NCBI GenBank assembly: GCA_900542195.1
Contig: UQNA01000039.1
Coordinates: 1-26,200, forward strand
Direction of reading: 5' to 3'
DNA length: 26,200 bases
Source: an uncultured Sutterella sp.
GTDB lineage: Bacteria > Pseudomonadota > Gammaproteobacteria > Burkholderiales > Burkholderiaceae_F
Under the pieces are notes generated by a model. The model saw only the letters and a program-made list of their open reading frames with translations, was not told the DNA's origin and did no database searches. Shown one piece after another: positions 1 to 8,508 of the stretch. Position 1 is the stretch's first letter. Each line of letters begins with the position of its first letter. The position numbers and the translations under genes are program-made.

Positions 1-1041
1 GATGAAAAGCGGATTGGAGTCCATCACATATACGACGGATTCGTGAGTCGTCGGTCTGGAAATGCCGAAGCCTTTTTCGTGGTACCACTCTCCGGCTTTT
101 CCGTCTTCTTTGGAGTCGGCACGAAGAATCTTCTTAACGTCTTCAACACCGAACTTCTTGGTCGGCACTACGCTATAGGGGAACTCATCGGCGGAATTGA
201 AGGTCTTTCCTGTGATTTTCTTCCAAGCGATCTGATTTCTGGAGAAATTGTATTGGGCTTCTCTCAGCTTGGCAGGCTGGTAGGCCTCACGGAAATTGAA
301 GTCTGTCCATTGACCTTCCACGGCTGGTTTGTATTTGCCGTCTTTGATGGCTTTTTCAACTAAGCCGGGAGACACCATGACGCCGTCTTTGTCTGTGACA
401 TCGACTTTGTTCATCATGAAATTGTTCGGAATGTAGACGACTTCATTGTCTTTGACTTTGCGTGCGACCCATTTGTTGCCTTGATGAATAGCCAATTGCC
501 ATACTTCGTTAGGATCAGCAATGGTGTAAGTACGTCCATTGGAAAAGTAGCCGTATTTATCGAGCAAGTCAGTGGCAATCTTGATAGCTTCTCTAGCTGT
601 TGTCGCTCTTTCAGCCATAATTCTTCGAATGCCGTAGCCGACTCCGCCGTCTTTAACTTTTTCTTTGTTTTCCGGGAAGATTTGAGAACAAGCATTGGAA
701 ACGATAGTTACGCCTTTTTCATTGACAAAGCCGTCCGAGAAAGAAGCTCCTGTCGGAGAAAAGGTTTGAGTCCAATAGAAGCCGAGCGTTTTTTCTGCCT
801 GAGGAATTTCAGCGGCAGATTTTTCGAACTTAATCATCTCGCCGGCTTTGTGTGTTTGAGCCGGGACCCAATGTTGCTGAGCGATGATGCGACCGCCGTT
901 GTCTTCGTTATGTCCGATAATCACGGTGCCGGTTTTACTAACATCTTTTCCGACGATGATAGTAGAGCAGGCGAGAGCATTGGCGCCGAAGGCAATAGCT
1001 GCTGATGCAATCGCAACTGATACTAAAGTCTTTGAAAACAT
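1..1041 (-). CDS. Secreted C69-family dipeptidase (partial, C-terminus beyond window)
   Basis: The minus-strand frame opens at 1041 and runs off the left edge, giving 347 residues without a stop. Residues 1-24 form a signal peptide ending in ALA, followed at once by Cys25 in an ACSTIIVGKD context and then the GHNEDNGG segment. This is the pattern of peptidase family C69 (PepD/U34) dipeptidases, in which cleavage exposes an N-terminal nucleophile cysteine. The residue at -3 is Ala, so a lipoprotein signal is less likely than signal peptidase I. The family cleaves dipeptides; here it would act in the periplasm or outside the cell. An AGGAGG ribosome site lies five bases before the ATG. The gene follows recN on the same strand after 344 bases, so it probably has its own promoter. 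Confidence 0.88.
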   Translation of the reverse strand, partial: MFSKTLVSVAIASAAIAFGANALACSTIIVGKDVSKTGTVIIGHNEDNGGRIIAQQHWVPAQTHKAGEMIKFEKSAAEIPQAEKTLGFYWTQTFSPTGASFSDGFVNEKGVTIVSNACSQIFPENKEKVKDGGVGYGIRRIMAERATTAREAIKIATDLLDKYGYFSNGRTYTIADPNEVWQLAIHQGNKWVARKVKDNEVVYIPNNFMMNKVDVTDKDGVMVSPGLVEKAIKDGKYKPAVEGQWTDFNFREAYQPAKLREAQYNFSRNQIAWKKITGKTFNSADEFPYSVVPTKKFGVEDVKKILRADSKEDGKAGEWYHEKGFGISRPTTHESVVYVMDSNPLFI

Positions 1042-1070
1042 AGTTCCTCCTTGAGATTTAAGTGATTTGA

Positions 1071-1090
1071 TGGAAATTCTTTGATTTCCA
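1071..1090. repeat. Inverted repeat in the dipeptidase leader
   Basis: TGGAAAT and ATTTCCA form a perfect 7-bp inverted repeat with a 6-nt centre, 30 to 49 bases upstream of the dipeptidase ATG. It could be an operator or an mRNA hairpin. The symmetry is seen; the role is a guess. Confidence 0.45.
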
Positions 1091-1191
1091 ATGAGCGAAG
1101 GATTCCTATTTTCTATCCTCCATTCACACGCACATCCTACCGCTTCCTGAGAAAATAAGGAAGAAAAATTCGACTCCGAGAAATATATTGC

Positions 1192-1221
1192 CTTTCGACC
1201 AAATATCAGATATGTCGAAAG
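1192..1221. repeat. Nested inverted repeat
   Basis: CTTTCGAC (1192-1199) is perfectly complementary to GTCGAAAG (1214-1221). Between them ATATC-A-GATAT (1203-1213) is itself a near-continuous palindrome. No T-run follows on either strand, so it does not look like an intrinsic terminator. It lies about 150 bases upstream of the dipeptidase ATG, where a regulator site would be plausible. Confidence 0.45.
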
Positions 1222-1385
1222 TGGAATTGAATAGTCTAAGAATTGTTTGATTCTGGGTTTTGTCTTTTATTGGCTTGGAAATGACGAGAACAGGAAATGC
1301 TTAGAAACAAAGATGCCGGCTGAACAATCTTCAAACCGGAATTCATCATTACTTTTTACTTCACAAGAGAGGAAGAATCATTTGG

Positions 1386-3044
1386 TCATTCTTGATGAAG
1401 CATTTCCTTCGCATGTTCGCGGGTTACTTCCGTAATCTTCAAGCCGCCCATCATTCGGGATATTTCTTCGACTCTTTCTTCCGGAGTCAGCAAAGTAATT
1501 CGAGAAGTGGGTGCTTTGTCCTTATCAGATTGAACTTTTTCAATCCTGAAATGGTTCTCTGCGCATCCTGCAACTTGCGAAAGGTGCGTCACGCACAATA
1601 CTTGTTGATGGGAACCCAGAGACTTCAGGAGTCGACCCACGGTTTCTGCGACCGCTCCGCCTATGCCGGTGTCAACTTCGTCAAAAATCAAAGTATCAAC
1701 TGTTGCAGTACTGGAGTCGGTAACGGCAATCGCTAAGCTGATTCGAGCAAGTTCGCCGCCGGAAGCAACTTTAATTAAAGGACGAGGTGCAACACCTGCA
1801 TGTCCCGCGACTAAAAATTCAACGGAGTCCGTTCCGCTGGGACCGGGATGTTCCGTGTCTTGCACGGAGATCTCGAATTTGCCGCCTTCCATTGCCAGCG
1901 TCTGCATGGCTTTGGTGATTTGCCTTTCCATGCTTTGCGCACCTTTTTTACGGCATTTTGAAAGTTCCGCAGCCAAGGCGTCATAGACTTCTTTCGCTTC
2001 CTTAACCTTTTGCTCCAGAGCCGTTAAATCACCAAGTTCTTCGAATTCGTGAGCTTTCTTTTTAGCTGTCAGGTATTCGTTGTAAAGTTGTTCCGGTTCC
2101 AGATGGTACTTGGAAGCCATTCTGATGTAGTCGGAAAGACGCGTATCTAATTCTGCAAATCTGGATTCGTCAAAGTCTGTGCGGGAAAGATAATGTTCAA
2201 TATCGTCTGATGCAGAATCAACAATTTCTCGGGCATCTGTCAAAGCGTTGTAAATCTTTTCCAGTTTTTGATCAGTGTCGATAACATCACCGAGCCTGTC
2301 TAAGGCAGTATCAATCATACTGAGGACGCTGGAGTCTTCTTCAGTCAACAGTCCTCGGCTGCTCTGACAAGCCTCCAAAATGTCTGTCGCTCTCGACAGA
2401 CGGGTATGTTCTTCATTAATCGAAGCCCATTCATTTTTGGAAGGGCCCAGGTCTTTCATATCTTCCAAGAACCAGCGGATTCTTTCCAGCCGTTCCGCAT
2501 TCAAAGAAGCTTCTTCTTTGGCTTTTCTTAACTTTGCTTGGGCAGTAGAAAGTTCATCCCAAGCACGGCCTATTTCTAAGAGTTTGGGGCCGAGCTTGCA
2601 GTAGCCGTCAAGCATTTGAAGCTGGGCGCCGCGTCTTAAGAGCGATTGGTGAGCATGCTGACCATGGATAAGTACCAGCAGACTGCTCAAATCTTTGAGC
2701 TGCGCTAACGTAGAAGGATAACCGTTAATCCATGCTCGGCTTTTGCCCGAAATATCCAAAGTACGGCGAATAATTAATTCTTCTTCTCCGTTATCAAGTT
2801 CTCTGTCATCCAACCATTCTTTGATCTCCGGTGAAACGGAGAAAGAGGCCGAAAGATCGCTTTTATCGCATCCTTGACGAATGAATTCAGTGTCCGAACG
2901 AGCACCGAAAAGGAGCTGTAATGCATCTATCAAAATAGATTTTCCAGCTCCTGTTTGCCCTGTTAAGGCGGTGAACCCCATGGGAAGTTCAAGTTCTAAA
3001 TGTTCGACAATTACAAAATTTCTTATATTCAGAGAGGTAATCAT
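1386..3044 (-). CDS. recN: DNA repair protein RecN
   Basis: This 552-residue SMC-like ATPase matches RecN in size and layout. The N-terminal start MITSLNIRNFVIVE leads to Walker A GQTGAGKS at about residues 29-36. A central coiled-coil region of about 300 residues is rich in Glu, Leu, Lys and Arg. The C-terminal half has the ABC signature region ASGGELARISLA followed by Walker B LIFDEVDTGIGG. RecN acts in double-strand break repair on the nucleoid. Its ATG overlaps the nadK stop in an ATGA, implying translational coupling. In many bacteria recN has its own SOS promoter; none is visible inside the end of nadK, though I checked only by eye. Confidence 0.96.
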   Translation of the reverse strand: MITSLNIRNFVIVEHLELELPMGFTALTGQTGAGKSILIDALQLLFGARSDTEFIRQGCDKSDLSASFSVSPEIKEWLDDRELDNGEEELIIRRTLDISGKSRAWINGYPSTLAQLKDLSSLLVLIHGQHAHQSLLRRGAQLQMLDGYCKLGPKLLEIGRAWDELSTAQAKLRKAKEEASLNAERLERIRWFLEDMKDLGPSKNEWASINEEHTRLSRATDILEACQSSRGLLTEEDSSVLSMIDTALDRLGDVIDTDQKLEKIYNALTDAREIVDSASDDIEHYLSRTDFDESRFAELDTRLSDYIRMASKYHLEPEQLYNEYLTAKKKAHEFEELGDLTALEQKVKEAKEVYDALAAELSKCRKKGAQSMERQITKAMQTLAMEGGKFEISVQDTEHPGPSGTDSVEFLVAGHAGVAPRPLIKVASGGELARISLAIAVTDSSTATVDTLIFDEVDTGIGGAVAETVGRLLKSLGSHQQVLCVTHLSQVAGCAENHFRIEKVQSDKDKAPTSRITLLTPEERVEEISRMMGGLKITEVTREHAKEMLHQE

Positions 3045-3958
3045 GACGGCGTGCGCGTGGTCGGCATCAAATTCCAGTGTAATTTTCTGTTAATTGTATC
3101 GAAGAAATTGTGAGATCTGGGATGCAAAATATGGAGCGGGTGCTCGTAAGGTTTGATGACGATTTTATCTCCGACTTTAACCTCGGTGAAGTCCTGCATG
3201 TCGTAGTAGAGGCCGGCATCTCGGATGTCAAGAATATCCAGCTCAATTAAAGATTCTTGAGCAAGAATTAAAGGACGGTTACTCAAAGTATGCGGGGCAA
3301 CCGAAATCATCAGGATGCAGGGTACGGTAGGGGCAATCAGAGGGCCTCCGACGCTCAATGCATAAGCCGTAGAGCCTGTCGGAGTTGAGAAGATAATGCC
3401 GTCCGCACGCTGCGCGCTTAATTGCAGTTTGTTGACAGCAACGGAAAAATCAATCATACCTCCGGAAATTCCACGGCTGACGCAGATTTCATTTAAAGCT
3501 ATTCCGGAATAAATAGTCTTTCCGTCGCGAACCTGATCGGCTTTCAAGAAAATACGCGAGTCAATGAAGTAATGACCGTCCAGGACTTCCTTGATTTCTG
3601 ACTCCATGTTGTCAAAGCAGATGTCGGTAATGAATCCTAAGTGACCTGCATTGATGCCGATGACCGGAACTCGGTAAGCGACAAGTTTTCTGCAGATGCC
3701 GAGCATAGTGCCGTCTCCGCCTAAGATTACGGCTAAATCTGCGAGTTTTCCGATTTCCGGGAGCGTGTAGCCTTTTTCAAATCCTAAAACTTCGGCAGCT
3801 TCATGCTCCAGAAGAACTTCTCTTCCGGTTTTTGTAAAGATTTCAGCCAATTTTTTCATTGGTTCAACAAGAACTTTTCCTCTGCGGCTGAAAATAGCAA
3901 CTTTTTTAAATTCTGTGACTTGTTCTTCTGCGGAACCGCTATTCAATACTTGCTTCAA
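3041..3958 (-). CDS. nadK: NAD kinase
   Basis: The enzyme phosphorylates NAD to NADP in the cytoplasm. The 305-residue product has the GGDGT nucleotide motif at about 80-84, the LNE segment that contacts NAD, and the conserved DGIIFSTPTGSTAYALSVGGP-type block, followed by PHTLSNRPL. The start is probably TTG at 3958: no ATG lies before the first beta strand (KKVAIFSRRGK), and AAGG sits eight bases upstream. A second TTG at 3946 is the alternative. The 3958 start overlaps the preceding reading frame by 20 bases, and the stop overlaps the recN ATG. nadK-recN linkage is usual in betaproteobacteria, often after hrcA, which is not here. Confidence 0.95.
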   Translation of the reverse strand: MKQVLNSGSAEEQVTEFKKVAIFSRRGKVLVEPMKKLAEIFTKTGREVLLEHEAAEVLGFEKGYTLPEIGKLADLAVILGGDGTMLGICRKLVAYRVPVIGINAGHLGFITDICFDNMESEIKEVLDGHYFIDSRIFLKADQVRDGKTIYSGIALNEICVSRGISGGMIDFSVAVNKLQLSAQRADGIIFSTPTGSTAYALSVGGPLIAPTVPCILMISVAPHTLSNRPLILAQESLIELDILDIRDAGLYYDMQDFTEVKVGDKIVIKPYEHPLHILHPRSHNFFDTINRKLHWNLMPTTRTPS

Positions 3959-4634
3959 CGTATGTGCCTTTCAGTAATCCAATCGTCTTTTCAGGTGTTC
4001 TAATCTCAGTCAGTACAGAGTTTAGAGCCGGACCCTGAACAGTGGCAAGCCAGTTATCCACTTGCCAAAAAGAGAGCGATTCATGGAGAGAGGCGCAAGA
4101 GCCTTCGACCATGAGAGTGTCTTCCGGACTAATCGTCAATCTGATCGTAGGATCATTTCTCTTAAAGAGACAAATTTTTGCCGCCCACAATTGGCTGAAA
4201 GCAAGACGAGGATCAGGCTGTCTTTCAATCCAATTAAGAAAAATCGGCGGAAAACGGACTGTGCTGAGTTCTTCCCAGAAATGCGTATCTTTAAATAAAG
4301 TCAGGCAAATATTGATCGGAAGAATTGACAGGGCCAGAGCTACATATTTTTCTCTGATGTCGATGGAGCAATAGTTGTAGAAACCGCCTTCGAGGGTTAG
4401 AGAATTCGTGTAATTCTCAACAACCTTTAGAGTTCGGCCCATTGAGGGCTGAAATTGTTGAGTGACTGACTGAAGAATAAGTCTGCTCCACAAGAACGCC
4501 TTTGACTCCTCTTCCGGAAGCAGCTCTGAATATTCAACGACATCAAGGGTTAAATACTTGTGAGAGACATCTTCCGGTACCGGGACCGTATAGTCAGCAA
4601 CGTAAATAATGGGCGGAGGCAGCAGAGCAGACAT
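3939..4634 (-). CDS. Unknown 231-residue protein in the nadK-recN operon
   Basis: I do not recognise a family. The frame opens with ATG at 4634, eleven bases after the DUF423 gene, and its 3' end overlaps nadK by 20 bases, so it is almost certainly translated as part of the operon. The product is acidic near the N-terminus (residues 20-45), has several tryptophans, and has one hydrophobic run at about 98-114 (VALALSILPINICLTLF) that could be a buried helix or a single membrane segment. There is no signal peptide and no recognisable catalytic motif. Only a weak AGG precedes the start. HrcA often occupies this slot in relatives, but nothing here resembles HrcA. Confidence 0.75.
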   Translation of the reverse strand: MSALLPPPIIYVADYTVPVPEDVSHKYLTLDVVEYSELLPEEESKAFLWSRLILQSVTQQFQPSMGRTLKVVENYTNSLTLEGGFYNYCSIDIREKYVALALSILPINICLTLFKDTHFWEELSTVRFPPIFLNWIERQPDPRLAFSQLWAAKICLFKRNDPTIRLTISPEDTLMVEGSCASLHESLSFWQVDNWLATVQGPALNSVLTEIRTPEKTIGLLKGTYVEASIE

Positions 4635-4645
4635 TTAGTGCCTAA

Positions 4646-5038
4646 TTAAAAAATACTTCTTCTTGGATGGCTAGTCAGGGAGGCAATAGCAAAAATTACC
4701 CAAGCCGCAATCATGAATCCGCCGCTGATTGGAGTAATCAACGGGAACGGACGCCACTCAATCAGGACGAGAAGGTAAAGGCTGACGGAAAAGCCTAAAG
4801 AACCAATCAAAAGGCAAAGTCCTGCCAGATTAACGAGGCCTTCTCTGAAGTGATTCAGGCCCCAAGCAATAGCAAAAAAGCCGAGGCCGCTGATTAATTG
4901 ATAAAGTACGGCATATTCAAATGCATCGATGGAGCGCTGCACCGTGACGACGTTATGCAGCCCGTGTGCCCCGTAAGCTCCGAGAGCGACTCCGGAAGCC
5001 AGCATTAAAGCACCGATGAAAGACCAAAAATGTTTCAT
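4646..5038 (-). CDS. DUF423 (YgdD-like) inner-membrane protein
   Basis: The 130-residue product has four hydrophobic segments and the GAxGAHGL pattern near its N-terminus (GAYGAHGLHNV) that marks DUF423 small membrane proteins. Their function is not established. I place the start at ATG 5038 rather than the upstream in-frame start at 5083. From 5038 the protein begins MKHFWSFIGALMLASG, as in the family. A GGAGAG ribosome site lies just upstream, and the start falls one base past the fabI stop, whereas the longer version would overlap fabI by 44 bases. The gene sits mid-operon between fabI and the unknown gene at 3939-4634. Confidence 0.88.
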   Translation of the reverse strand: MKHFWSFIGALMLASGVALGAYGAHGLHNVVTVQRSIDAFEYAVLYQLISGLGFFAIAWGLNHFREGLVNLAGLCLLIGSLGFSVSLYLLVLIEWRPFPLITPISGGFMIAAWVIFAIASLTSHPRRSIF

Positions 5039-5039
5039 A

Positions 5040-5828
5040 TTACTCTCCAGCAACAGCGACGCCGATAGCATGGAAGCCGGCATCTACGTAGAGGACATCG
5101 CCGGTAATGCCGGAAGCATAGTCAGAGAGAAGGAATGCAGCAGCATTGCCGACTTCATCTATAGTGACGGTTCTCTTGAGCGGAGCAATGTGTTCCATTT
5201 CTTTGAGAAGCTTGCCGAAATCTTTAATACCGCTGGCAGCTAATGTTTTAATCGGGCCCGAAGAGATTGCGTTGGCACGAATGCCTTTGGGTCCTAAAGA
5301 AGCGGCCAAATAACGGGTAGAGGCTTCAAGAGCAGCTTTGGCAACGCCCATGGTGTTGTAGTTAGGAACGACTCTTTCACTGCCGATATAAGTTAAAGCG
5401 AGCAGGGAAGAAGAGCGGCCTTCCATCAACGGCAAGAGAGCCTTAGCCATCGCCGGGAAAGAATATGCAGAGATATCTAAGGCAATTTTGAAGGATTCTC
5501 TGGATAAACCGTCTAAGAAATCTCCTTGAATGGCTTCGCGCGGTGCAAAACCGATAGAGTGAACGGCACCGTCTATGTAACCCCATTTTTCTTTGAGGGT
5601 CGCTGCCATCTGCTCCAATTGGCTGTCTTCTGCCACATCAAGCGGAATCACGATGTCGCTGTCAAATTCTTTGGCAAATTCGGTGATTCTGTCCAAAAAT
5701 CTTTCATTCTGATAAGTGAAAGCTAATTGGGCTCCTTCTCTATGGCAAGCCTTGGCAATACCGTAAGCAATTGAACGGTTTGAAAGGACGCCGGTAAGAA
5801 GAATCTTTTTGTCTTTTAATAAAGTCAT
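5040..5828 (-). CDS. fabI: Enoyl-[acyl-carrier-protein] reductase (NADH), FabI type
   Basis: This enzyme carries out the last reduction of each fatty-acid elongation cycle in the cytoplasm. The 262-residue product is the same length as E. coli FabI. It has the N-terminal nucleotide site GVLSNRSIAYGIA, a SIGFAP segment whose Gly93 corresponds to the residue linked to diazaborine and triclosan response, Tyr147, and the catalytic pair Tyr157 and Lys164 spaced Tyr-x6-Lys (NYNTMGVAK). The C-terminal GPIKTLAASGIKDF block is also classic FabI. Triclosan sensitivity would be expected from family knowledge but is not shown. It lies 80 bases after mltD on the same strand, with no strong Shine-Dalgarno site, so it may be first in its own operon. 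Confidence 0.97.
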   Translation of the reverse strand: MTLLKDKKILLTGVLSNRSIAYGIAKACHREGAQLAFTYQNERFLDRITEFAKEFDSDIVIPLDVAEDSQLEQMAATLKEKWGYIDGAVHSIGFAPREAIQGDFLDGLSRESFKIALDISAYSFPAMAKALLPLMEGRSSSLLALTYIGSERVVPNYNTMGVAKAALEASTRYLAASLGPKGIRANAISSGPIKTLAASGIKDFGKLLKEMEHIAPLKRTVTIDEVGNAAAFLLSDYASGITGDVLYVDAGFHAIGVAVAGE

Positions 5829-5908
5829 AGTCGGAAAAGATAAATAAAACCAATCATTAGATATTAAGCGACTTTTGCAGTCTTGGTATGAATAGTTATT
5901 AGCACAGT

Positions 5909-7660
5909 CTACTTAAGTCTTAATTTTTGTCCAATAGTTAAATTGTTGGAACGCAAGTTGTTTAAGGCTTTTAACCGGTTGACCGAGATATTGGCCGAGC
6001 TTGCAATGGAAAACAGCGTATCTCCCTTTCTTACCGTATGATAAGTCTGGTTGCTCAAAGGCCGTTGAGCAACAGTCTTCTTCACGGAAGGAGGAAGTTT
6101 TTCCAGAACAACATTTCGTTTCGTCGGGGTACCTTCCTGGTTGATAGCAAGGCGCGTGCCTACAGAAAGATTATTGCTTGTAAGGTTATTCGCAGCTTTT
6201 ACGGCAGAAACCGGTACTCCGAACCTCGAGGCAATGCTATAGAGAGTATCGCCTCTGCGGACAACATAAAAGCGTGAAGTATTTGAGCTTGGAGAGGCGG
6301 ACTCAACCGGCTTTGACGGCTGGTGTTCAGCCATTTGACGATTTCTGATCGGTACATTGACAACCAATGTTTGACCGACCCTCAATCTTCTGGACTTCAG
6401 TTTATTGCTCTTAACGATAGCAGTCGGACTTACACCAAGACGTTTAGCAACGCGGGCCAAAGTATCGCCTTTACGGACACGGTAGGAGACTCTTCGGTAG
6501 TCCTGCGCCAAACTAAAAGTTGCGCCGATGGTATCAGAAGAAATATCTTCGGCATCCCCAATACCGATTGCACGGCTGACCAAAAGGAGAGAACCGGGCT
6601 TCACACGGCGTCCTGCAGGAATTTGGTTAGCTTCGCGCAGCTCGGCTTCGGTCATGTGAGCTTTCTGAGCAATTGCAGCTAAGCTCTCATTCGGACCTAC
6701 ACGGTAAGTGGTCCAGCTGGAAAGCGGTTTGCCGGAAGTACGGAAGGCTACCAAGTTCTCAACGAAGGTGTCGATTTTGTCTGAAGGCACCAGCATAGAG
6801 TGGTGGTGAGAAGCCACGATGACGGGACGGTTGAAAGAAGGATTCAGTTCCGTGAACTCCTGCTCTTTCATTCCGGCCAGATGAGCTGCCTTCTTAACAT
6901 CGATATCCTGCTCTTTGAAGATCTGAATGAAAGAAGGTTCGTTATAAATAACCGGCAGCTTAATCCCGTATTTGTCGGGATTCATCACGATTTCCTTAAT
7001 TGCCTGCAGTTTCGGATAGTAGTTTCTGGTTTCTGCAGGCATTTTCAGCGACATATAGTCGGTCGGTTTCCCGGCGGCTTGATTCTTTTTAATCTGGCGT
7101 CGGATATTGCCCTCACCCCAGTTGTAGGCGGCTAACGCCAACTGCCAATCTCCGAATTCGTCATACAATCTTTGCAAGTAAGTCAGTGCCGCGCCCGTGC
7201 TTTCGAGAACGTCATAACGTTCGTCCTTCCACAAAGACTGGTCTAAGTCGTAGTGGCGTCCGGTAGCCGGCATGAACTGCCACAGTCCGGCTGCCTTTGC
7301 TCGGGATTTCGCATTGGAGACGAAAGCGCTCTCTACAAACGGAAGCAATGCGATTTCAGTCGGCATTCCTCTGGCATCGACTTCTTCGATGATGTGATAC
7401 AGGTACTGAGAAGAGCGGTTTGCCATTCGATGAATGTAGTCCGGCCGCTTCAAGTATTTCTGGAGATTTTCTTTAACGACAGGGTTGTCCATGTTGGGTA
7501 TCTTGAACCCGTCGCGGATGCGGCTCCATACCGTATAAAAATCGTCATCTTGGGCCGCAGCGGTCTCGATAACGTCAGGTACCTTCGGCTCTTGGGCATG
7601 ACAGACGGCGGCCGTCATAAAAGACAACGCAAGAAGGGTTAGCTTAAACCGGGAGAACAT
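5909..7660 (-). CDS. mltD: Lytic murein transglycosylase D with LysM repeats
   Basis: The enzyme cleaves peptidoglycan glycan strands in the periplasm. The 583-residue product starts with a signal peptide (1-22, ending CHA). The SLT catalytic domain at about 85-230 has the ES motif with catalytic Glu110 (LLPFVESAF), AAGLWQFMPATGRHY, and AYNWGEG at 179-185. Four LysM-type glycan-binding repeats follow, at about 319-361 (degenerate), 393-434, 465-506 and 540-582, the last three each with a GDTL core. E. coli MltD is a lipoprotein, but here the residue before Cys20 is Val, so a lipobox is doubtful and this form may be soluble. It is divergent from the YafS-like methyltransferase, as expected from the mltD-gloB-yafS-rnhA neighbourhood, with gloB absent. 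Confidence 0.95.
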   Translation of the reverse strand: MFSRFKLTLLALSFMTAAVCHAQEPKVPDVIETAAAQDDDFYTVWSRIRDGFKIPNMDNPVVKENLQKYLKRPDYIHRMANRSSQYLYHIIEEVDARGMPTEIALLPFVESAFVSNAKSRAKAAGLWQFMPATGRHYDLDQSLWKDERYDVLESTGAALTYLQRLYDEFGDWQLALAAYNWGEGNIRRQIKKNQAAGKPTDYMSLKMPAETRNYYPKLQAIKEIVMNPDKYGIKLPVIYNEPSFIQIFKEQDIDVKKAAHLAGMKEQEFTELNPSFNRPVIVASHHHSMLVPSDKIDTFVENLVAFRTSGKPLSSWTTYRVGPNESLAAIAQKAHMTEAELREANQIPAGRRVKPGSLLLVSRAIGIGDAEDISSDTIGATFSLAQDYRRVSYRVRKGDTLARVAKRLGVSPTAIVKSNKLKSRRLRVGQTLVVNVPIRNRQMAEHQPSKPVESASPSSNTSRFYVVRRGDTLYSIASRFGVPVSAVKAANNLTSNNLSVGTRLAINQEGTPTKRNVVLEKLPPSVKKTVAQRPLSNQTYHTVRKGDTLFSIASSANISVNRLKALNNLRSNNLTIGQKLRLK

Positions 7661-7751
7661 TCTTATTTAAATCGACTCACATTAGAATAGCGATTACTTT
7701 AATGGAAATTACGCAAAGTTTTTGAATAACCGACTAGTCAGACCAGCAGGT

Positions 7752-8507
7752 ATGGATGCGATATACGATTTAGATAGTTTTTATCGGACATCCCTCGGCC
7801 AGTATTGCTTGGCCTGGGAACAAAACGAATTTGACAAATTGGTCTCCGACTGTTTTGGGTACAATGCCCTGCAGCTCGGCGCTTCCAGCATCGACTTCCT
7901 GCGCAATAACAGGATTGCCTTGAAGATAGCAGGGGACAGAGAGATGAGAAATCTGACTCATGTTCCTGATGAAGCCTCGGCAAGAGTGAGGTTACAACCC
8001 GAAACATTGCCGTTTGAATCTGAGTCTATTGATCTTGTTTTGCTGCCCCATACATTGGAACTAGCTGAAGATCCTCACAGTGTGCTCAGAGAAACCGCAC
8101 GGGTGTTAATTCCGGGCGGAAGAGTGATTTTGACGGGCTTTAATTTAGCCAGTCTTTGGGGATTAAGAGTGGGGATGCAGAAATTCGGACTTCCACAGTT
8201 TTTGCCGGCGCGCAACTTTATGACGGTTCCCCAGATTAGAGACTGGCTGCAGCTTCTGTCTTTCAATGTAGACCGAGGAGCCTTCGGACGGTACGGTTGG
8301 TATAAAACGAATAAATGCGCTCGACACCCGGCTTGGGTAGAAAAAGCCGGTGACCGGTGGTGGCCGCAGTGCGGTTCTTTATTTGCCCTGAGCGCAGTGA
8401 AGACCGTTAACAGCGGAGTTTTTGTCGGAAAAGTATTAAAGAAGAATTATTTTTTTGCGGGAGCTAAAGCCGGCGTCAAAAGCAACAAACAGGCGGTAAA
8501 GGAATAA
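7752..8507 (+). CDS. YafS-like class I SAM-dependent methyltransferase
   Basis: The C-terminal half of this 251-residue protein has the methyltransferase core: acidic SIDLVLLPHTLELAEDPHSV followed by LREXARVLIPGGRVILTGFN and a SLWGLR tail. These match the YafS-type methyltransferases encoded beside rnhA in many proteobacteria. Their substrate is not established. The usual motif I glycine loop is poorly conserved here (LQLGASS region). An in-frame TTG at 7722 could extend the protein by ten residues. I prefer ATG 7752, which begins MDAIYDLDSFYRT, although AGG sits unusually close to it. One base separates its stop from rnhA, so they are co-transcribed. Confidence 0.86.
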   Translation: MDAIYDLDSFYRTSLGQYCLAWEQNEFDKLVSDCFGYNALQLGASSIDFLRNNRIALKIAGDREMRNLTHVPDEASARVRLQPETLPFESESIDLVLLPHTLELAEDPHSVLRETARVLIPGGRVILTGFNLASLWGLRVGMQKFGLPQFLPARNFMTVPQIRDWLQLLSFNVDRGAFGRYGWYKTNKCARHPAWVEKAGDRWWPQCGSLFALSAVKTVNSGVFVGKVLKKNYFFAGAKAGVKSNKQAVKE

Positions 8508-8508
8508 C

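Larger units (their letters stand above)
1042..1385. other. Gene-free stretch between recN end and dipeptidase start
   Basis: These 344 bases hold no convincing reading frame. They must include the 3' end of the recN transcript and the dipeptidase promoter. I see two inverted repeats (1071-1090 and 1192-1221) but no hairpin followed by a T-run that would be a clear recN terminator. Confidence 0.6.

Noticed and set aside
481..1005. 174-residue plus-strand open frame
   Set aside because: It is antisense to the dipeptidase, whose signal peptide, catalytic Cys and ribosome site are all clear. The plus-strand product has no family features.
4646..5083. Longer start for the DUF423 protein at 5083
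   Set aside because: It would add 15 residues overlapping the end of fabI, while the ATG at 5038 has a good ribosome site and gives the family-typical N-terminus.
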